Source: Aphanomyces cochlioides (Eukaryota > Oomycota > Saprolegniomycetes > Saprolegniales > Verrucalvaceae). Taken from it: DNA of 64,000 bases. Position 1 is the first letter of the stretch. Each line of letters begins with the position of its first letter. The stretch is taken from positions 3,658,001 to 3,722,000 of the forward strand of contig JAHQRK010000002.1 in the NCBI GenBank assembly GCA_019828595.1, in the 5' to 3' direction. Position numbers and translations under genes: made by a program. Under the pieces are notes generated by a model, which saw only the letters and a program-made list of their open reading frames with translations, was not told where the DNA came from and ran no database searches. This document shows positions 11,680 through 24,300 of the stretch, one piece after another.

Positions 11680-13324
11680 CCACAGACCATTGTGATCTCA
11701 AGTTACAACTTGTCTACGTGCGTGGAAATGGGAGGCACAACGTTTCGACTTGGTGGCAAAGACTTCCTGGTTCCCAAGTACTCGCGTTATGGCAACAACT
11801 ACTACGTTACGTTCAACAAGGTCAGTCACCCTTTGATGGCCAAGGCAATTGTCAAGAAAATGGCTGCATTGACCAAGTCAGTGATAGCAGCATTCAACCC
11901 TACTGCTGGTCAGAACATCAAGTCGCCGCATTTGAGAGTCATTTTCAAGTCGTCTGCGCCTCCTGCAGTGCTGGTGCCAAAATCCGGCGACGCACTACGC
12001 GAAATCACCATTACGGATCCGTCGGGTCAGCCTTTTGTCGTCGTGTTTCAGCACAAGATCGCTGCTCTGAACAAGACATTGCCTCCGTCGATTGTTTCAC
12101 GACGTGCAGAGGCCAAGGCTGAAAAAGCGAAGGCAAAAGCGGCCAAGGCAGCGGCAAAATCTCCTCCGTCAGGAGAAAAAAGAACCTGAACATGATGGAG
12201 ACGATCATGATCAAGACCCTGGAACAAATGCGGAAGGCGAGGCCGACTCAACTGAGGCATCTGGAGATCGTCAAGATGAACAACCACAGCCAACAGCTCC
12301 TTCTCATGGCTCTGATGTCGATATGTCTGGTGACAGCGATCCCCCTAACAACAATGGACAAGACAAACAACAAGAAGATGTGGAAATGTCTACCAACGAA
12401 TCGCCCGCTCTTGCTCCACCAAGTGAGCAGCCCAAGAACTCGCTGGACCTTCAATTGGTAACGGGCTACCGGTCTGGACCAGCTCCAAAACGTACTTTGC
12501 CTTCGTCCCCACGTTTGGATCCCCTGCCGACATCCAACCGTTTTCATATCCTCGAAGAAGACGACGTGGAACTCTCGTTTGAAGACTTTGCAGTGCCTCG
12601 AATTGTATTGGAAGATTCAAGTGCGCCACGCCCGAAAAAGACCAAAGGCAAAGCGAAGAAACAACGACTTAACAAGTCTGCTGCAGCCCACCTCGAATTG
12701 GCGAAGAAGATCATTCGAGATAAGAAAGTCGAAGGCAGTATCACCGAATGTCAACGCATTTTGCGAGATGACCCTCAGCTCGTTGCACATGCTATGTACG
12801 CACAAGATGAAGACCTCAGTTTGTTTCAGTCACTTGTTGCAACCAAGACTATTGAGCGCAAGATGGCTTTGTTAAAAGCTCAAGGCAAGCCTCACAACTA
12901 CAAACATCACGTCAACTTCATGGCTCAATACAAGATTCACCCGTCAGAAATCTTGGAAGAATTGACCACGGACATACCAGAGATCAAGCGCATCCTCTTT
13001 GCACTTGCTACGATTGACTTATTCCTCTCAAATCGGGCCCCAGACCTCTACACAAACTCGGAGGCACTGACTGTTCTATTGAACCAAGAAGCAACAAGAT
13101 TGCCTGACACCAACTGCTTGACGGACTGGTCGCTGTTTGCTTTGATCGAAAACTTCAGCGACAATCTCGAGAAGTTCACTTTGCCGGCTCCCGTCTTGTC
13201 GGCCATCTCGATGCTCAAAAGCATCACCAACAATTACCACATCGACGAGCTCTGCAGCAAAGCTCACCACTCCATGAACGCCGACGAAATTGATCCCCTC
13301 GATTTGGAGGACGATCAACTCTAA
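11680..13324 (+). pseudogene. LINE ORF1, 5'-truncated and frameshifted, copy C
   Basis: Open from the truncation point to about 12176, where a run of A is one base longer than in copies B and E (GGAGAAAAAAGAACC against GGAGAAAAAGAACC). This shifts the frame; the rest continues open to TAA at 13322-13324. The lesion differs from those in copies A and B, so the copies were damaged independently. Confidence 0.85.
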
Positions 13325-13402
13325 GGCTTCTATCTCGTGCTTCAATCCATTTCAACCTCCCCTCTGACCCCTCCATTCTACTCATTTTCATCTGTACTCG
13401 TG

Positions 13403-16400
13403 ATGATTGACAACAACTTCTCCGATGTCCCAACTGAACTCGTGGACTGGGACCCACAAATCATCTCCCTCAACACCAATGGCTTCTCCAACAGTCATCG
13501 GTACATCCTCGACAAACTATCAAGTGTTCACGACGTTTCCTTTATCCAAGAAACCCGTTTCCGCACGCCATGTCTCCACGACCGTGTTGCGTTCCATTGG
13601 CAACGCATCACAAACCACGAAGGCTCTTTGTTCTTTGAAGAGCCTATTTACCCTGAAGTATCCACGTCGCCAGCCACTGGAGGTCTGGCTACGTTGATAC
13701 ATCCTCACTCTCCTTTGAAGAACGCCACTCAAGTCCCTCATGACAACCCAGTGCTTCGTGGTCGTTATCTACAAGTGCGATGTACTCTGGGTCCACTGAC
13801 AGTCGTTCTCCACAATATCTATGCGCCGGCAGCCTTCCAAGAACGAGCAAGTTACTTCGAAGAATTGCCACGCGACTTTCCTCCACATGCGCTCCACATT
13901 GTTGGAGGAGATTTCAACTGCACTCTCAACAAAGATTTGGATTCGTTGAGACCCAGTACCTCCACCATGGCCGGCACCCTTCAACTGGAACAATGGATGC
14001 ACAGTTTGTCTCTGGTGGATCTGTTTCGCCGTCAAAACCCCGTGGCACGAGCCTTCACAAGTCCCACACTCACCAACCGACTTGACTACATCTTTTGTTC
14101 GTCCACCTTGGCGGGTCTTCGTCATTGGAAGGCGACGCACATGCCACACGTTCCACAGGCTGACCACGTGGCTTGCTTGTCCATCACAAAGCGTCAAACA
14201 TTGCGCCATGGCTCTGGATCATGGAAAGCCCCAACTTGGCTACTTCGTCTACCACGAGCAGCCGAGATTGTTCATGGATGTCTGGATCGATTTTTGGACA
14301 AGTCTCCAACATTCCACAATATCTCCAAGGCCTACGACATACTGGTCAATGATATCCGCTCCCAACTCAAAGAATTCCATTCTCAACGATTGGAGAAACA
14401 ACGTCTGCCGTTGAAGAAGTTAGCTGTCGAGATCGCTTCGCTTTTGCAAGTCCCCAACATGCGTCAAGATGCAGTGCTGGTGGATCGAGTGCGAGACCTT
14501 CAAAAGCAAATTCACGAGCTGCAAGATCGAGACAAGCAGTTTCGTCAAGACCAGGCGTTCCAACTTCACTTGTACAAAGCAGAGCGCTCGTCCAAGTTCC
14601 ACTTCATGTCCCCTGTCCCTACCCCCTTGAAGAAGACAGTCTTCAAAGAGTTGGTGGATGTCAATGGAAATGTTGTCTCCAATCAACAAGGCATGTCTGA
14701 CGTCCTGGTCGACTACTACAAGGACTTGTTTGCAGCTCCCGAGGTGCAGCGATCTGGAGACGAAGTGTCGTCATTTCTGACCCCATTGACTCGACACAAG
14801 CAACTGCCAGAGCAAGCCCAGAAAGAGCTGTCGGCTCCCTTGCGCGCCAACGAGTTCTATCATGCTATTCGACACAGCAGTTCGAACTCAGCGCCAGGTC
14901 CCAACGCTCTGCCATTCGAAGTCCTCAAACTTGCACCTCACAAGTGGTCGTTGGTATTGGAGCTGCTATTCACACACCAGCTTTATTCTCACCCTCGCTT
15001 GACTCCCATGCAACTTGTCAGTACGCTGGTGTTGCTGCACAAGAAAGGCCCCAAGTCACAAGCCAAGAACTATCGGCCCATTAGCCTACTCAACACGGAT
15101 GTGAAAATCCTGACGAGTATTCTGGCTTATCGACTCCAGCGCCACATTCGACACATCATCCACCCGGACCAGCAAGGCTTTATCCGTCGAAACAATATCC
15201 AAACCAATATTGCACGACTGGATGACATGCTGCACCACATCAAACTACACAGTCCGTCCTCGATGGTGGCACTGCTTGACTTTGAGAAAGCTTTTGATCG
15301 CGTGGACCACGTGTACTTGCTCCGCGTCCTCCGTCACTATGGCTTTCCCGAAACCTTTGTTGACATGGTTCGCGTACTGTACTCGGGCCGCAAGTCTCGC
15401 ATCTTGGTGAACGGCTTCTTGTCCAAGCCAGTTCACATCTCACGCGGTGTGTTGCAAGGTGATCCACTGTCGCCACTTCTGTTTGTGATCGCTTTGGAAC
15501 CGATGTGCCAACTCCTACGGCAACACTCCAACTATGGCATCAAGTGTGGGGATCGCTACCACACTGGGAGTTACTTTGCCGACGACTCGCAACTCTATGC
15601 GGCAAATGAGACGTGCCTCCACCGGCAGCTTGCATTGGTTCAAACCTTTTGCGACAAGTCTGGTTTCCGACTCAACGTAGACAAGACCCAAATTCTGACC
15701 TACAGCCAGTTGAATGGGAACCTTGCCTCACTACAAGTTACTTCCGACAGTCCCGTGAAGGCTCTTGGTATCTTGGTTGCGCCCAATCTTTCTCCATTGG
15801 CACGTTTCAATTACGTGTTTGAGAAGTTTGTGGCTCGCTTGTCTTTGTGGCTCTACAAGGCTCGAACCATGGCCGGAAAAGTCACTATCCTGCACAGCAT
15901 ATGTCTGCCTGTGTTATGGTACCAACTGGCTTTTGTCCCTGCCGACAAAGACCTGGCCAAAAAGATCGACAAGGCCATGCTTCAATTTATGCATGGTGAA
16001 GAAATCAACCCATCCTCCTCTGTCCATGGCCTCCGTTTGATCAAAAAGGAGATCCTATTCATGCCGAAGAAGTCCGGTGGCTTAGGCCTGCACCATGCAC
16101 TTGCTTTATGGCAACAACACAACCGCTCTGTCATGATCAGATGCATTCAAGCCATCACCACCCCACCCCGCAAGTCTGCCATGTCCGCCTGGATTACGCC
16201 GGGCTATACTCTCCTCGAGAAGGCTTTTCATCCATGGGGTTCCCCCCGAGATCTCCTCTTGGCAAATGGCTCTTCTGCATTCATCAGACAACTGTACAAG
16301 AATCCCAATATCACTCCAATGTGGAAAGCCTTATTGAGTAGCTGGTTTGAATCCCGCTGGACTCCGTACGGCTGTCCAAATCACATCTCATCTTTGGATG

Positions 16401-17458
16401 TTCCCCTTTGGCACAACTCGTATCTGCCTGGACTCGAAGACCTATACGATCAGTGCTCTACATCGACGCAAGACCAAGCCAATGTATTGGCTTCGCTTCA
16501 CATCACGAAGTTGTCGCATTTGTTGACTCCGTGTCAGCGAGTTTGGCCAGCTTCGATCTTGTTCGACAAAATCAACCGTGCCTGCCGCCAAGCCAATTTT
16601 GTCCCTCCAACGAAACAATGCATCTCAATCTTGGTGACCAAGTTATCACGATTGTTTGAGATTGTTTCTGAAGAGGATGCTTCCGTGTTCCACTTGCCGA
16701 CGCCAAGCTCTGAATGGATGGAATGGCACTGGATGATTCACCCTGACTCGAGTCCGATCTTGTTGGCGCTTGCGACTTCGAAATCGGCTAAGATCAGAGC
16801 TTCTCCAGCTGTCAGCTCGTCCATTCTTCCTACCAAGCATCTCAACCTGCCATCCAACTTTTACGAAGACCCCAAGCGCCTTACCCAACTTGCCGCCTTC
16901 CTCCAACCCGACCACATTCTCCCTCGATATGGAGAGTTCGTTTTCAAGACCCTTCTCCGCGCCAACGCCATGCAATATCTGTTTCAGTACCAAGACCCCA
17001 AGCCGACGTGTGTCTTCTGTCGTGTCAATGAGACGTACGAGCATTTCCTGTTCTCTTGTGGATATGGTCAATCTGTTTGGTATTTCTTCAAGGCGATCCA
17101 GCGACTGCTCGAGTGTTCCTTTCCGTCCACGTGTCTGGAAATGTTCTACGAGACGCCCAAGCCGTCCGATGGATACTACATCCGTGGCTATCTGAAGATC
17201 TGGCCGATTGTCCGAGCCTGCGTGTATTATCAAATATGGCTCCAACGTGCCGATCGCACCTTTCGACCCGACCTCACAGCGAAGAGTCCGATGGAAGTTG
17301 CCATTCATGCTGCCTCTTTGATCAAGCTACATCTACAACAGCTCCTGGTTGATCTCCCTCTCAAGAAGGGATACACCAAGGTATTCAATGTGCTCAAGCA
17401 TCTATCTTCGGACCCCTGGTTACGTCAACACGCCATTCCTGACAGTGTCGTTTCATGA
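13403..17458 (+). CDS. LINE ORF2: APE endonuclease-reverse transcriptase, intact, copy C
   Basis: 1351 codons from ATG 13403 (the frame stays open upstream, but this ATG is shared by all copies). Residues ~1-260 form an exonuclease-endonuclease-phosphatase domain with E50, D170/N172, D228 and D254-H255 in the expected motifs. The RT follows, with KGPK..NYRPISLLN near 550, DFEKAFDRV near 624, LQGDPLSPLLF near 690 and the catalytic FADD near 725. A CX2C...H...C finger (zf-RVT type) lies near 1203. No RNase H domain is seen. It nicks the target and primes cDNA synthesis there. Domain order and the C-terminal finger fit the L1/Tx1-like group; the exact clade needs a tree. Confidence 0.93.
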   Translation: MIDNNFSDVPTELVDWDPQIISLNTNGFSNSHRYILDKLSSVHDVSFIQETRFRTPCLHDRVAFHWQRITNHEGSLFFEEPIYPEVSTSPATGGLATLIHPHSPLKNATQVPHDNPVLRGRYLQVRCTLGPLTVVLHNIYAPAAFQERASYFEELPRDFPPHALHIVGGDFNCTLNKDLDSLRPSTSTMAGTLQLEQWMHSLSLVDLFRRQNPVARAFTSPTLTNRLDYIFCSSTLAGLRHWKATHMPHVPQADHVACLSITKRQTLRHGSGSWKAPTWLLRLPRAAEIVHGCLDRFLDKSPTFHNISKAYDILVNDIRSQLKEFHSQRLEKQRLPLKKLAVEIASLLQVPNMRQDAVLVDRVRDLQKQIHELQDRDKQFRQDQAFQLHLYKAERSSKFHFMSPVPTPLKKTVFKELVDVNGNVVSNQQGMSDVLVDYYKDLFAAPEVQRSGDEVSSFLTPLTRHKQLPEQAQKELSAPLRANEFYHAIRHSSSNSAPGPNALPFEVLKLAPHKWSLVLELLFTHQLYSHPRLTPMQLVSTLVLLHKKGPKSQAKNYRPISLLNTDVKILTSILAYRLQRHIRHIIHPDQQGFIRRNNIQTNIARLDDMLHHIKLHSPSSMVALLDFEKAFDRVDHVYLLRVLRHYGFPETFVDMVRVLYSGRKSRILVNGFLSKPVHISRGVLQGDPLSPLLFVIALEPMCQLLRQHSNYGIKCGDRYHTGSYFADDSQLYAANETCLHRQLALVQTFCDKSGFRLNVDKTQILTYSQLNGNLASLQVTSDSPVKALGILVAPNLSPLARFNYVFEKFVARLSLWLYKARTMAGKVTILHSICLPVLWYQLAFVPADKDLAKKIDKAMLQFMHGEEINPSSSVHGLRLIKKEILFMPKKSGGLGLHHALALWQQHNRSVMIRCIQAITTPPRKSAMSAWITPGYTLLEKAFHPWGSPRDLLLANGSSAFIRQLYKNPNITPMWKALLSSWFESRWTPYGCPNHISSLDVPLWHNSYLPGLEDLYDQCSTSTQDQANVLASLHITKLSHLLTPCQRVWPASILFDKINRACRQANFVPPTKQCISILVTKLSRLFEIVSEEDASVFHLPTPSSEWMEWHWMIHPDSSPILLALATSKSAKIRASPAVSSSILPTKHLNLPSNFYEDPKRLTQLAAFLQPDHILPRYGEFVFKTLLRANAMQYLFQYQDPKPTCVFCRVNETYEHFLFSCGYGQSVWYFFKAIQRLLECSFPSTCLEMFYETPKPSDGYYIRGYLKIWPIVRACVYYQIWLQRADRTFRPDLTAKSPMEVAIHAASLIKLHLQQLLVDLPLKKGYTKVFNVLKHLSSDPWLRQHAIPDSVVS

Positions 17459-17603
17459 GTGAGCTGACGGCTCACCACTTCATCTCCTGTTCAATGACCA
17501 CTTTGCCATATTCTGTTTTCCAAGTTCTATTTATACAGTACGAGGCAAATTAGTAAGACATTAGGGCCTTTGCTCAAAAATAAGGTTAATACAACTCATT
17601 TAA

Positions 17604-19180
17604 CAATGTGGAGGTACTGGGTCTCAACGAATCCAAATCTTTGTTGAGAGTGCAGTTGAAATCTCCTCCAACAATGTGGAGCGCATGTGGAGGAAAGTTG
17701 CGTGGCAATTTTTTGAAGTAGCTTGCTCGTTCTTGGAAGGCTGCCGGCGCATAGATATTGTGGAGAACGACTGTCAGTGGACCCAGAGTACATCGCACTT
17801 GTAGATAACGACCACGAAGCACTGAGTTGTCATGAGGGACTTGAGTGGCGTTCTTCAAAGGAGAGTGAGGATGTATCAACGTAGCCAGACCTCCAGTGGC
17901 TGGCGACGTGGATACTTCAGGGTAAATAGGCTCTTCAAAGAACAAAGAGCCTTCGTGGTTTGTGATGCGTTGCCAATGGAACGCAACACGGTCGTGGAGA
18001 CTTGGCGTGCGGAAACGGGTTTCTTGGATAAAGGAAACGTCGTGAACACTTGATAGTTTGTCGAGGATGTACCGATGACTGTTGGAGAAGCCATTGGTGT
18101 TGAGGGAGATGATTTGTGGGTCCCAGTCCACGAGTTCAGTTGGGACATCGGAGAAGTTGTTGTCAATCATCACGAGTACAGATGAAAATGAGTAGAATGG
18201 AGGGGTCAGAGGGGAGGTTGAAATGGATTGAAGCAGGGGATAGAAGCCTTAGAGTTGATCGTCCTCAAAATCGAGGGGATCAATTTCGTCGGCGTTCATG
18301 GAGTGGTGAGCTTTGCTGCAGAGCTCGTCGATGTGGTAATTGTTGGTGATGCTTTTGAGCATCGAGATGGCCGACAAGACGGGAGCCGGCAAAGTGAACT
18401 TCTCGAGATTGTCGCTGAAGTTTTCGATCAAAGCAAACAGCGACCAGTCCGTCAAGCAGTTGGTGTCAGGCAATCTTGTTGCTTCTTGGTTCAATAGAAC
18501 AGTCAGTGCCTCCGAGTTTGTGTAGAGGTCTGGGGCCCGATTTGAGAGGAATAAGTCAATCGTAGCAAGTGCAAAGAGGATGCGCTTGATCTCTGGTATG
18601 TCCGTGGTCAATTCTTCCAAGATTTCTGACGGGTGAATCTTGTATTGAGCCATGAAGTTGACGTGATGTTTGTAGTTGTGAGGCTTGCCTTGAGCTTTTA
18701 ACAAAGCCATCTTGCGCTCAATAGTCTTGGTTGCAACAAGTGTCTAAAACAAACTGAGGTCTTCATCTTGTGCGTACATAGCATGTGCAACGAGCTGAGG
18801 ATCATCCCGCAAAATGCGTTGACATTCGGTGATACTGCCTTCGACTTTCTTATCTCGAATGATCTTCTTCGCCAATTCGAGGTGGGCTGCAGCAGACTTG
18901 TTAAGTCGTTGTTTCTTCGCTTTGCCTTTGGTCTTTTTCGGGCGTGGCGCACTTGAATCTTCCAATACAATTCGAGGCACTGCAAAGTCTTCAAACGAGA
19001 GTTCCACGTCGTCTTCTTCGAGGATATGAAAACGGTTGGATGTCGGCAGGGGATCCAAACGTGGGGACGAAGGCAAAGTACGTTTTGGAGCTGGTCCAGA
19101 CCGGTAGCCCGTTACCAATTGAAGGTCCAGCGAGTTCTTGGGCTGCTCACTTGGTGGAGCAAGAGCGGGCGATTCGTTGG
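17604..19180 (-). mobile_element. LINE fragment D (ORF1 C-terminal half plus endonuclease), half of a split element
   Basis: Antisense LINE segment. ORF1 runs leftward from 19180 to its stop at 18249, and ORF2 starts at ATG 18170 and is cut inside the endonuclease at about 17607, where copy C ends. ORF1 has a nonsense change (SLF then TAG, 18744-18746) also present in copy F. At 19180 ORF1 stops at CGATTCGTTGG and Copia sequence begins. The missing 5' half of the same ORF1 is on the + strand ending at 33615 (fragment G). Confidence 0.9.
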
Positions 19181-21226
19181 CATCCACGCGTTCAACTGGT
19201 AGACGTCGAAGGCGAGCCAGTAAAAGATAGCGAGGGAATGCCAACACCCAGCCAACCGTTCGACGAGGTTGATGATGAGGACGAAGACATGGGGAGGCAA
19301 AACGACTCACCAACGACACCTCAAAGAGCAATCAATCGGGATGAACCGTCGGCAAGCCCGACAAACTCGAATCGCCAAGGAAACAACCCGCCGTTCGCGC
19401 ACTATCCGCCGCGCGTTATTTTCGAGAATGAACGAGACGGGCCAGCCGCAGGAACAAGAAGCCAAACGCACCAAACGGATGGATTATCAAGTGTGAGCAG
19501 ACCTAGAACAGAGCGTGAAAACCCGAAGTCAAGACCTAAGGACCAGATGCGCGAGTCTGTGAATGAAACGATGCAAACAGTGCGCAGAAGCGCCAGACTG
19601 GAGGACGTACTACAAAGAAGACAACAGGCGAAATCAGTGCCACAAGCCCAAGAACCATTTCATTACACCAAAGCAACAGCGAGACCGCGCAATGAAGACA
19701 CCCGTTCATGGAGGCACCAGCAAAAACAATGCGGCTGCCAATGGATGACCGTGGAATGGCTACAAAGGACTATGCCGAAGATCGAGGCCACCAGGTTCAC
19801 TTGGACCAAACACAATTTCTCTCGGATCGGGCAAACGTTGCCTACGACGCGTGCTACAATGTGGCCGACATCAACGATGAAGTACCTTCAACGTTCTGGG
19901 AGGCTATGCAATCGGCTGACGCTGAGCAGTGGTTGGAAGCTTGCAAGAAGGAAATCAACATTCTACAGTTGATGAAATGTTATCGCGTGGTCAAGAAGCC
20001 GAATGGATGTCGTACTCTGAGAAGCAAATGGGTTTTCAAACGCAAAGACATGCCAGGAGGTGTGAAAGCGTTCAAAGCCCGCGTCGTCATCAAGGGATGT
20101 GCTCAGCGTGAAGGAATTGATTATGACGAAACATACGCGCCAGTGGTTCGCGGTGATTCACTCCGTCTCACATTGGCGGTGGTGACGCATCGTGGAATGA
20201 AGTGCAGACAAGGCGACGCTACCAATGCATACATCCACGCGGACGCCGATAGAACATTGCACATGGTAATGCCAGACGGTTTTAATGACTACAGCGGTCA
20301 AGTCTGGGAAATCGACAAGGCCCTATACGGAATGAAACAAAGCGCATTGATGTGGTATCTACACTTCAAGGAGATTCTTGAGATGGACGGCTTCAAGCCC
20401 ACGCTCAGCGATGGCTGCGTATTCACCAAGCGAATGAACTCAGCTCTCCAAATCATCACGATTTACGTCGACGATATTCTTGTGTGCGCCGAAACCAATG
20501 AAGAGATCGATAAGATTTTCAAGCACCTGCAGGCACACATCCGCCTCAGTGATATGGGACCAGTGTCGAAGCTCCTTGGTATGGAAATCCGTCGAAACGA
20601 AGCCGACATGACAATGGAGATACTCCAAACACTTATATTGAGAGGATGGCGGCCAAGTATGGCCTAACTGACGCCAAGCCAGTGGACACACCAATACCAC
20701 CGGGAACATGACTGACTGAGGACGTTGGGCTTGAGCTCGAAGACGACAAACCGTACCGCCGCATCGTGGGTTCGCTACTATACTGCGCGATGGCGACAAG
20801 ACCAGACATTGTTCATGCAGTAAATCAATTGTCGCGGCATCTATCGAAACCCCACCAAATACACATGAACATGGCGCGAAGAGTGATTACTTACCTGCTC
20901 CATACAAGAAATGTCGGACTGTCGTACAATGGGGCTTACAAAGGCAGTGATAAACTTATCGGGTTCTCCGACTCAAGCTGGGCTGATGACCGTACAACGG
21001 GAAAATCGACCTGTGGTTATTTGTGGATGATGACTGGTGGGGCAATATCATGGCGCTCCAAACTCCAAGCGATTGTCACATTGTCCACAGCGGAGGCAGA
21101 ATACGTCGGTGCCTGCTTGGGCGCACAACATGGAATGCATTTACTCAATCTATTGAAGGAAATCGTCGACTACAGTGACGGCGCAACAACCCTTTACCTC
21201 GACAATCAAAGCGCGATTGCCATCGG
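19181..21226 (+). pseudogene. Copia Pol, 3' half: linker, reverse transcriptase, RNase H (broken)
   Basis: From the left: the hydrophilic integrase-RT linker, then the Ty1/copia RT (SKWVFKRK, KARVVIKGCAQ, TYAPV, DATNAY, GMKQS, YVDDILV around 20466), a frame break near 20620-20720 with an in-frame stop, then RNase H (DSSWAD, STAEAEY, DNQSAI). A further frame change lies near 19720. The element is cut at 21226 by the 3' end of LINE copy E. The left end is the inversion breakpoint; the matching 5' half lies at 33616-35,9xx on the other strand. No LTR is seen. Confidence 0.9.
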
Positions 21227-21372
21227 TTAAATGAGTTGTATTAACCTTATTTTTGAGCAAAGGCCCTAATGACTTACTAATTTGCCTCGTACTGTATAAA
21301 TAGAACTTGGAAAACAGAATATGGCAAAGTGGTCATTGAACAGGAGATGAAGTGAGTGAGCCGTCAGCTCAC

Positions 21373-24300
21373 TCATGAAACGACGCTGTTAGGAATGATG
21401 TGTTGATGTAACCAGGGGTCCGAAGATAGATGCTTGAGCACATTGAATACCTTGGTGTATCCCTTCTTGAGAGGGAGATCAACCAGGAGCTGTTGTAGAT
21501 GTAGCTTGATCAAAGAGGCAGCATGAATGGCAACTTCCATCGGACTCTTCGCTATGAGGTCGGGTCGAAAGGTGCGATCGGCACGTTGGAGCCATATTTG
21601 ATAATACACGCAGGCTCGGACAATCGGCCAGATCTTCAGATAGCCACGGATGTAGTATCCATCGGACGGCTTGGGCGTCTCGTAGAACATTTCCAGACAC
21701 GTTGACGGAAAGGAACACTCGAGCAGTCGCTGGATTGTCTTGAAGAAATACCAAACAGATTGACCATATCCACAAGAGAACAGGAAATGCTCGTACGTCT
21801 CATTGACACGACAGAAGACACACGTCGGCTTGGGGTCTTGGTACTGAAATAGATATTGCATGGCGTTGGCGCGGAGAAGGGTCTTGAAAATGAACTCTCC
21901 ATATCGAGGGAGAATGTGGTCGGGTTGGAGGAAGGCGGCAAGTTGGGTAAGGCGCTTGGGGTCTTCGTAAAAGTTGGATGGCAGGTTGAGATGCTTGGTA
22001 GGAAGAATGGACGAGCTGACAGCTGGAGAAGCTCTGATCTTAGCCGATTTCGAAGTCGCAAACGCCAACAAGATCGGACTCGAGTCAGGGTGTATGATCC
22101 AGTGCCATTCCATCCATTCAGAGCTTGGCGTCGGCAAATGCAACACGGGAGCATCCTCTTCAGAAACAATCTCAAACAATCGTGATAACTTGGTCACCAA
22201 GATTGAGATCCATTGTTTCGTTGGAGGGACAAAATTGGCTTGGCGGCAGGCACGGTTGATTTTGTCGAACAAGATCGAAGCTGGCCAAACTCGCTGACAC
22301 AGAGTCAACAAATACGACAACTTCGTGATGTGAAGCGACGCCAATACATTGGCTTGGTCTTGCGTCGATGTAGAGCACTGATCGTATAGGTCTTCGAGTC
22401 CAGGCAGATACGAGTTGTGCCAAAGGGGAACATCCAAAGATGAGATGTGATTTGGACAGCCGTACGGAGTCCAGCGAGATTCAAACCAGCTACTCAATAA
22501 GGCTTTCCACATTGGAGTGATATTGGGATTCTTGTACAGTTGTCTGATGAATGCAGAAGAGCCATTTGCCAAGAGGAGATCTCGGGGGGAACCCCATGGA
22601 TGAAAAGCCTTCTCGAGGAGAGTATAGCCCGGCGTAATCCAGGCGGACATGGCAGACTTGCGGGGTGGGGTGGTGATGGCTTGAATGCATCTGATCATGA
22701 CAGAGCGGTTGTGTTGTTGCCATAAAGCAAGTGCATGGTGCAGGCCTAAGCCACCGGACTTCTTCGGCATGAATATGATCTCCTTTTTGATCAAACGGAG
22801 GCCATGGACAGAGGAGGATGGGTTGATTTCTTCACCATGCATAAATTGAAGCATGGCCTTGTCGATCTTTTTGGCCAGGTCTTTGTCGGCAGGGACAAAA
22901 GCCAGTTGGTACCATAACACAGGCAGACATATGCTGTGCAGGATAGTGACTTTTCCGGCCATGGTTCGAGCCTTGTAGAGCCACAAAGACAAGCGAGCCA
23001 CAAACTTCTCAAACACGTAATTGAAACGTGCCAATGGAGAAAGATTGGGCGCAACCAAGATACCAAGAGCCTTCACGGGACTGTCGGAAGTAACTTGTAG
23101 TGAGGCAAGGTTCCCATTCAACTGGCTGTAGGTCAGAATTTGGGTCTTGTCTACGTTGAGTCGGAAACCAGACTTGTCGCAAAAGGTTTGAACCAATGCA
23201 AGCTGCCGGTGGAGGCACGTCTCATTTGCCGCATAGAGTTGCGAGTCGTCGGCAAAGTAACTCCCAGTGTGGTAGCGATCCCCACACTTGACGCCATAGT
23301 TGGAGTGTTGCCGTAGGAGTTGGCACATCGGTTCCAAAGCGATCACAAACAGAAGTGGCGACAGTGGATCACCTTGCAACACACCGCGTGAGATGTGAAC
23401 TGGCTTGGACAAGAAGCCGTTCACCAAGATGCGAGACTTGCGGCCCGAGTACAGTACGCGAACCATGTCAACAAAGGTTTCGGGAAAGCCATAGTGACGG
23501 AGGACGCGGAGCAAGTACGCGTGGTCCACGCGATCAAAAGCTTTCTCAAAGTCAAGCAGTGCCACCATCGAGGACGGACTGTGTAGTTTGATGTGGTGCA
23601 GCATGTCATCCAGTCGTGCAATATTGGTTTGGATATTGCTTCGACGGATAAAGCCTTGCTGGTCCGGGTGGATGATGTGTCGAATGTGGCGCTGGAGTCG
23701 ATAAGCCAGAATACTCGTCAGGATTTTCACATCCGTGTTGAGTAGGCTAATGGGCCGATAGTTCTTGGCTTGTGACTTGGGGCCTTTCTTGTGCAGCAAC
23801 ACCAGCGTACTGACAAGTTGCATGGGAGTCAAGCGAGGGTGAGAATAAAGCTGGTGTGTGAATAGCAGCTCCAATACCAACGACCACTTGTGAGGTGCAA
23901 GTTTGAGGACTTCGAATGGCAGAGCGTTGGGACCTGGCGCTGAGTTCGAACTGCTGTGTCGAATAGCATGATAGAACTCGTTGGCGCGCAAGGGAGCCGA
24001 CAGCTCTTTCTGGGCTTGCTCTGGCAGTTGCTTGTGTCGAGTCAATGGGGTCAGAAATGACGACACTTCGTCTCCAGATCGCTGCACCTCGGGAGCTGCA
24101 AACAAGTCCTTGTAGTAGTCGACCAGGACGTCAGACATGCCTTGTTGATTGGAGACAACATTTCCATTGACATCCACCAACTCTTTGAAGACTGTCTTCT
24201 TCAAGGGGGTAGGGACAGGAGACATGAAGTGGAACTTGGACGAGCGCTCTGCTTTGTACAAGTGAAGTTGGAACGCCTGGTCTTGACGAAACTGCTTGTC

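Larger units (their letters stand above)
11680..17603 (+). mobile_element. LINE copy C, 5'-truncated, third unit of the tandem chain
   Basis: Starts within ORF1 (CCACAGACCATTG) immediately after the 3' end of copy B and ends at 17603 with the family terminus. Its truncation point differs from that of copy B, so the chain is not a simple tandem duplication. It retains an uninterrupted ORF2. Confidence 0.92.
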
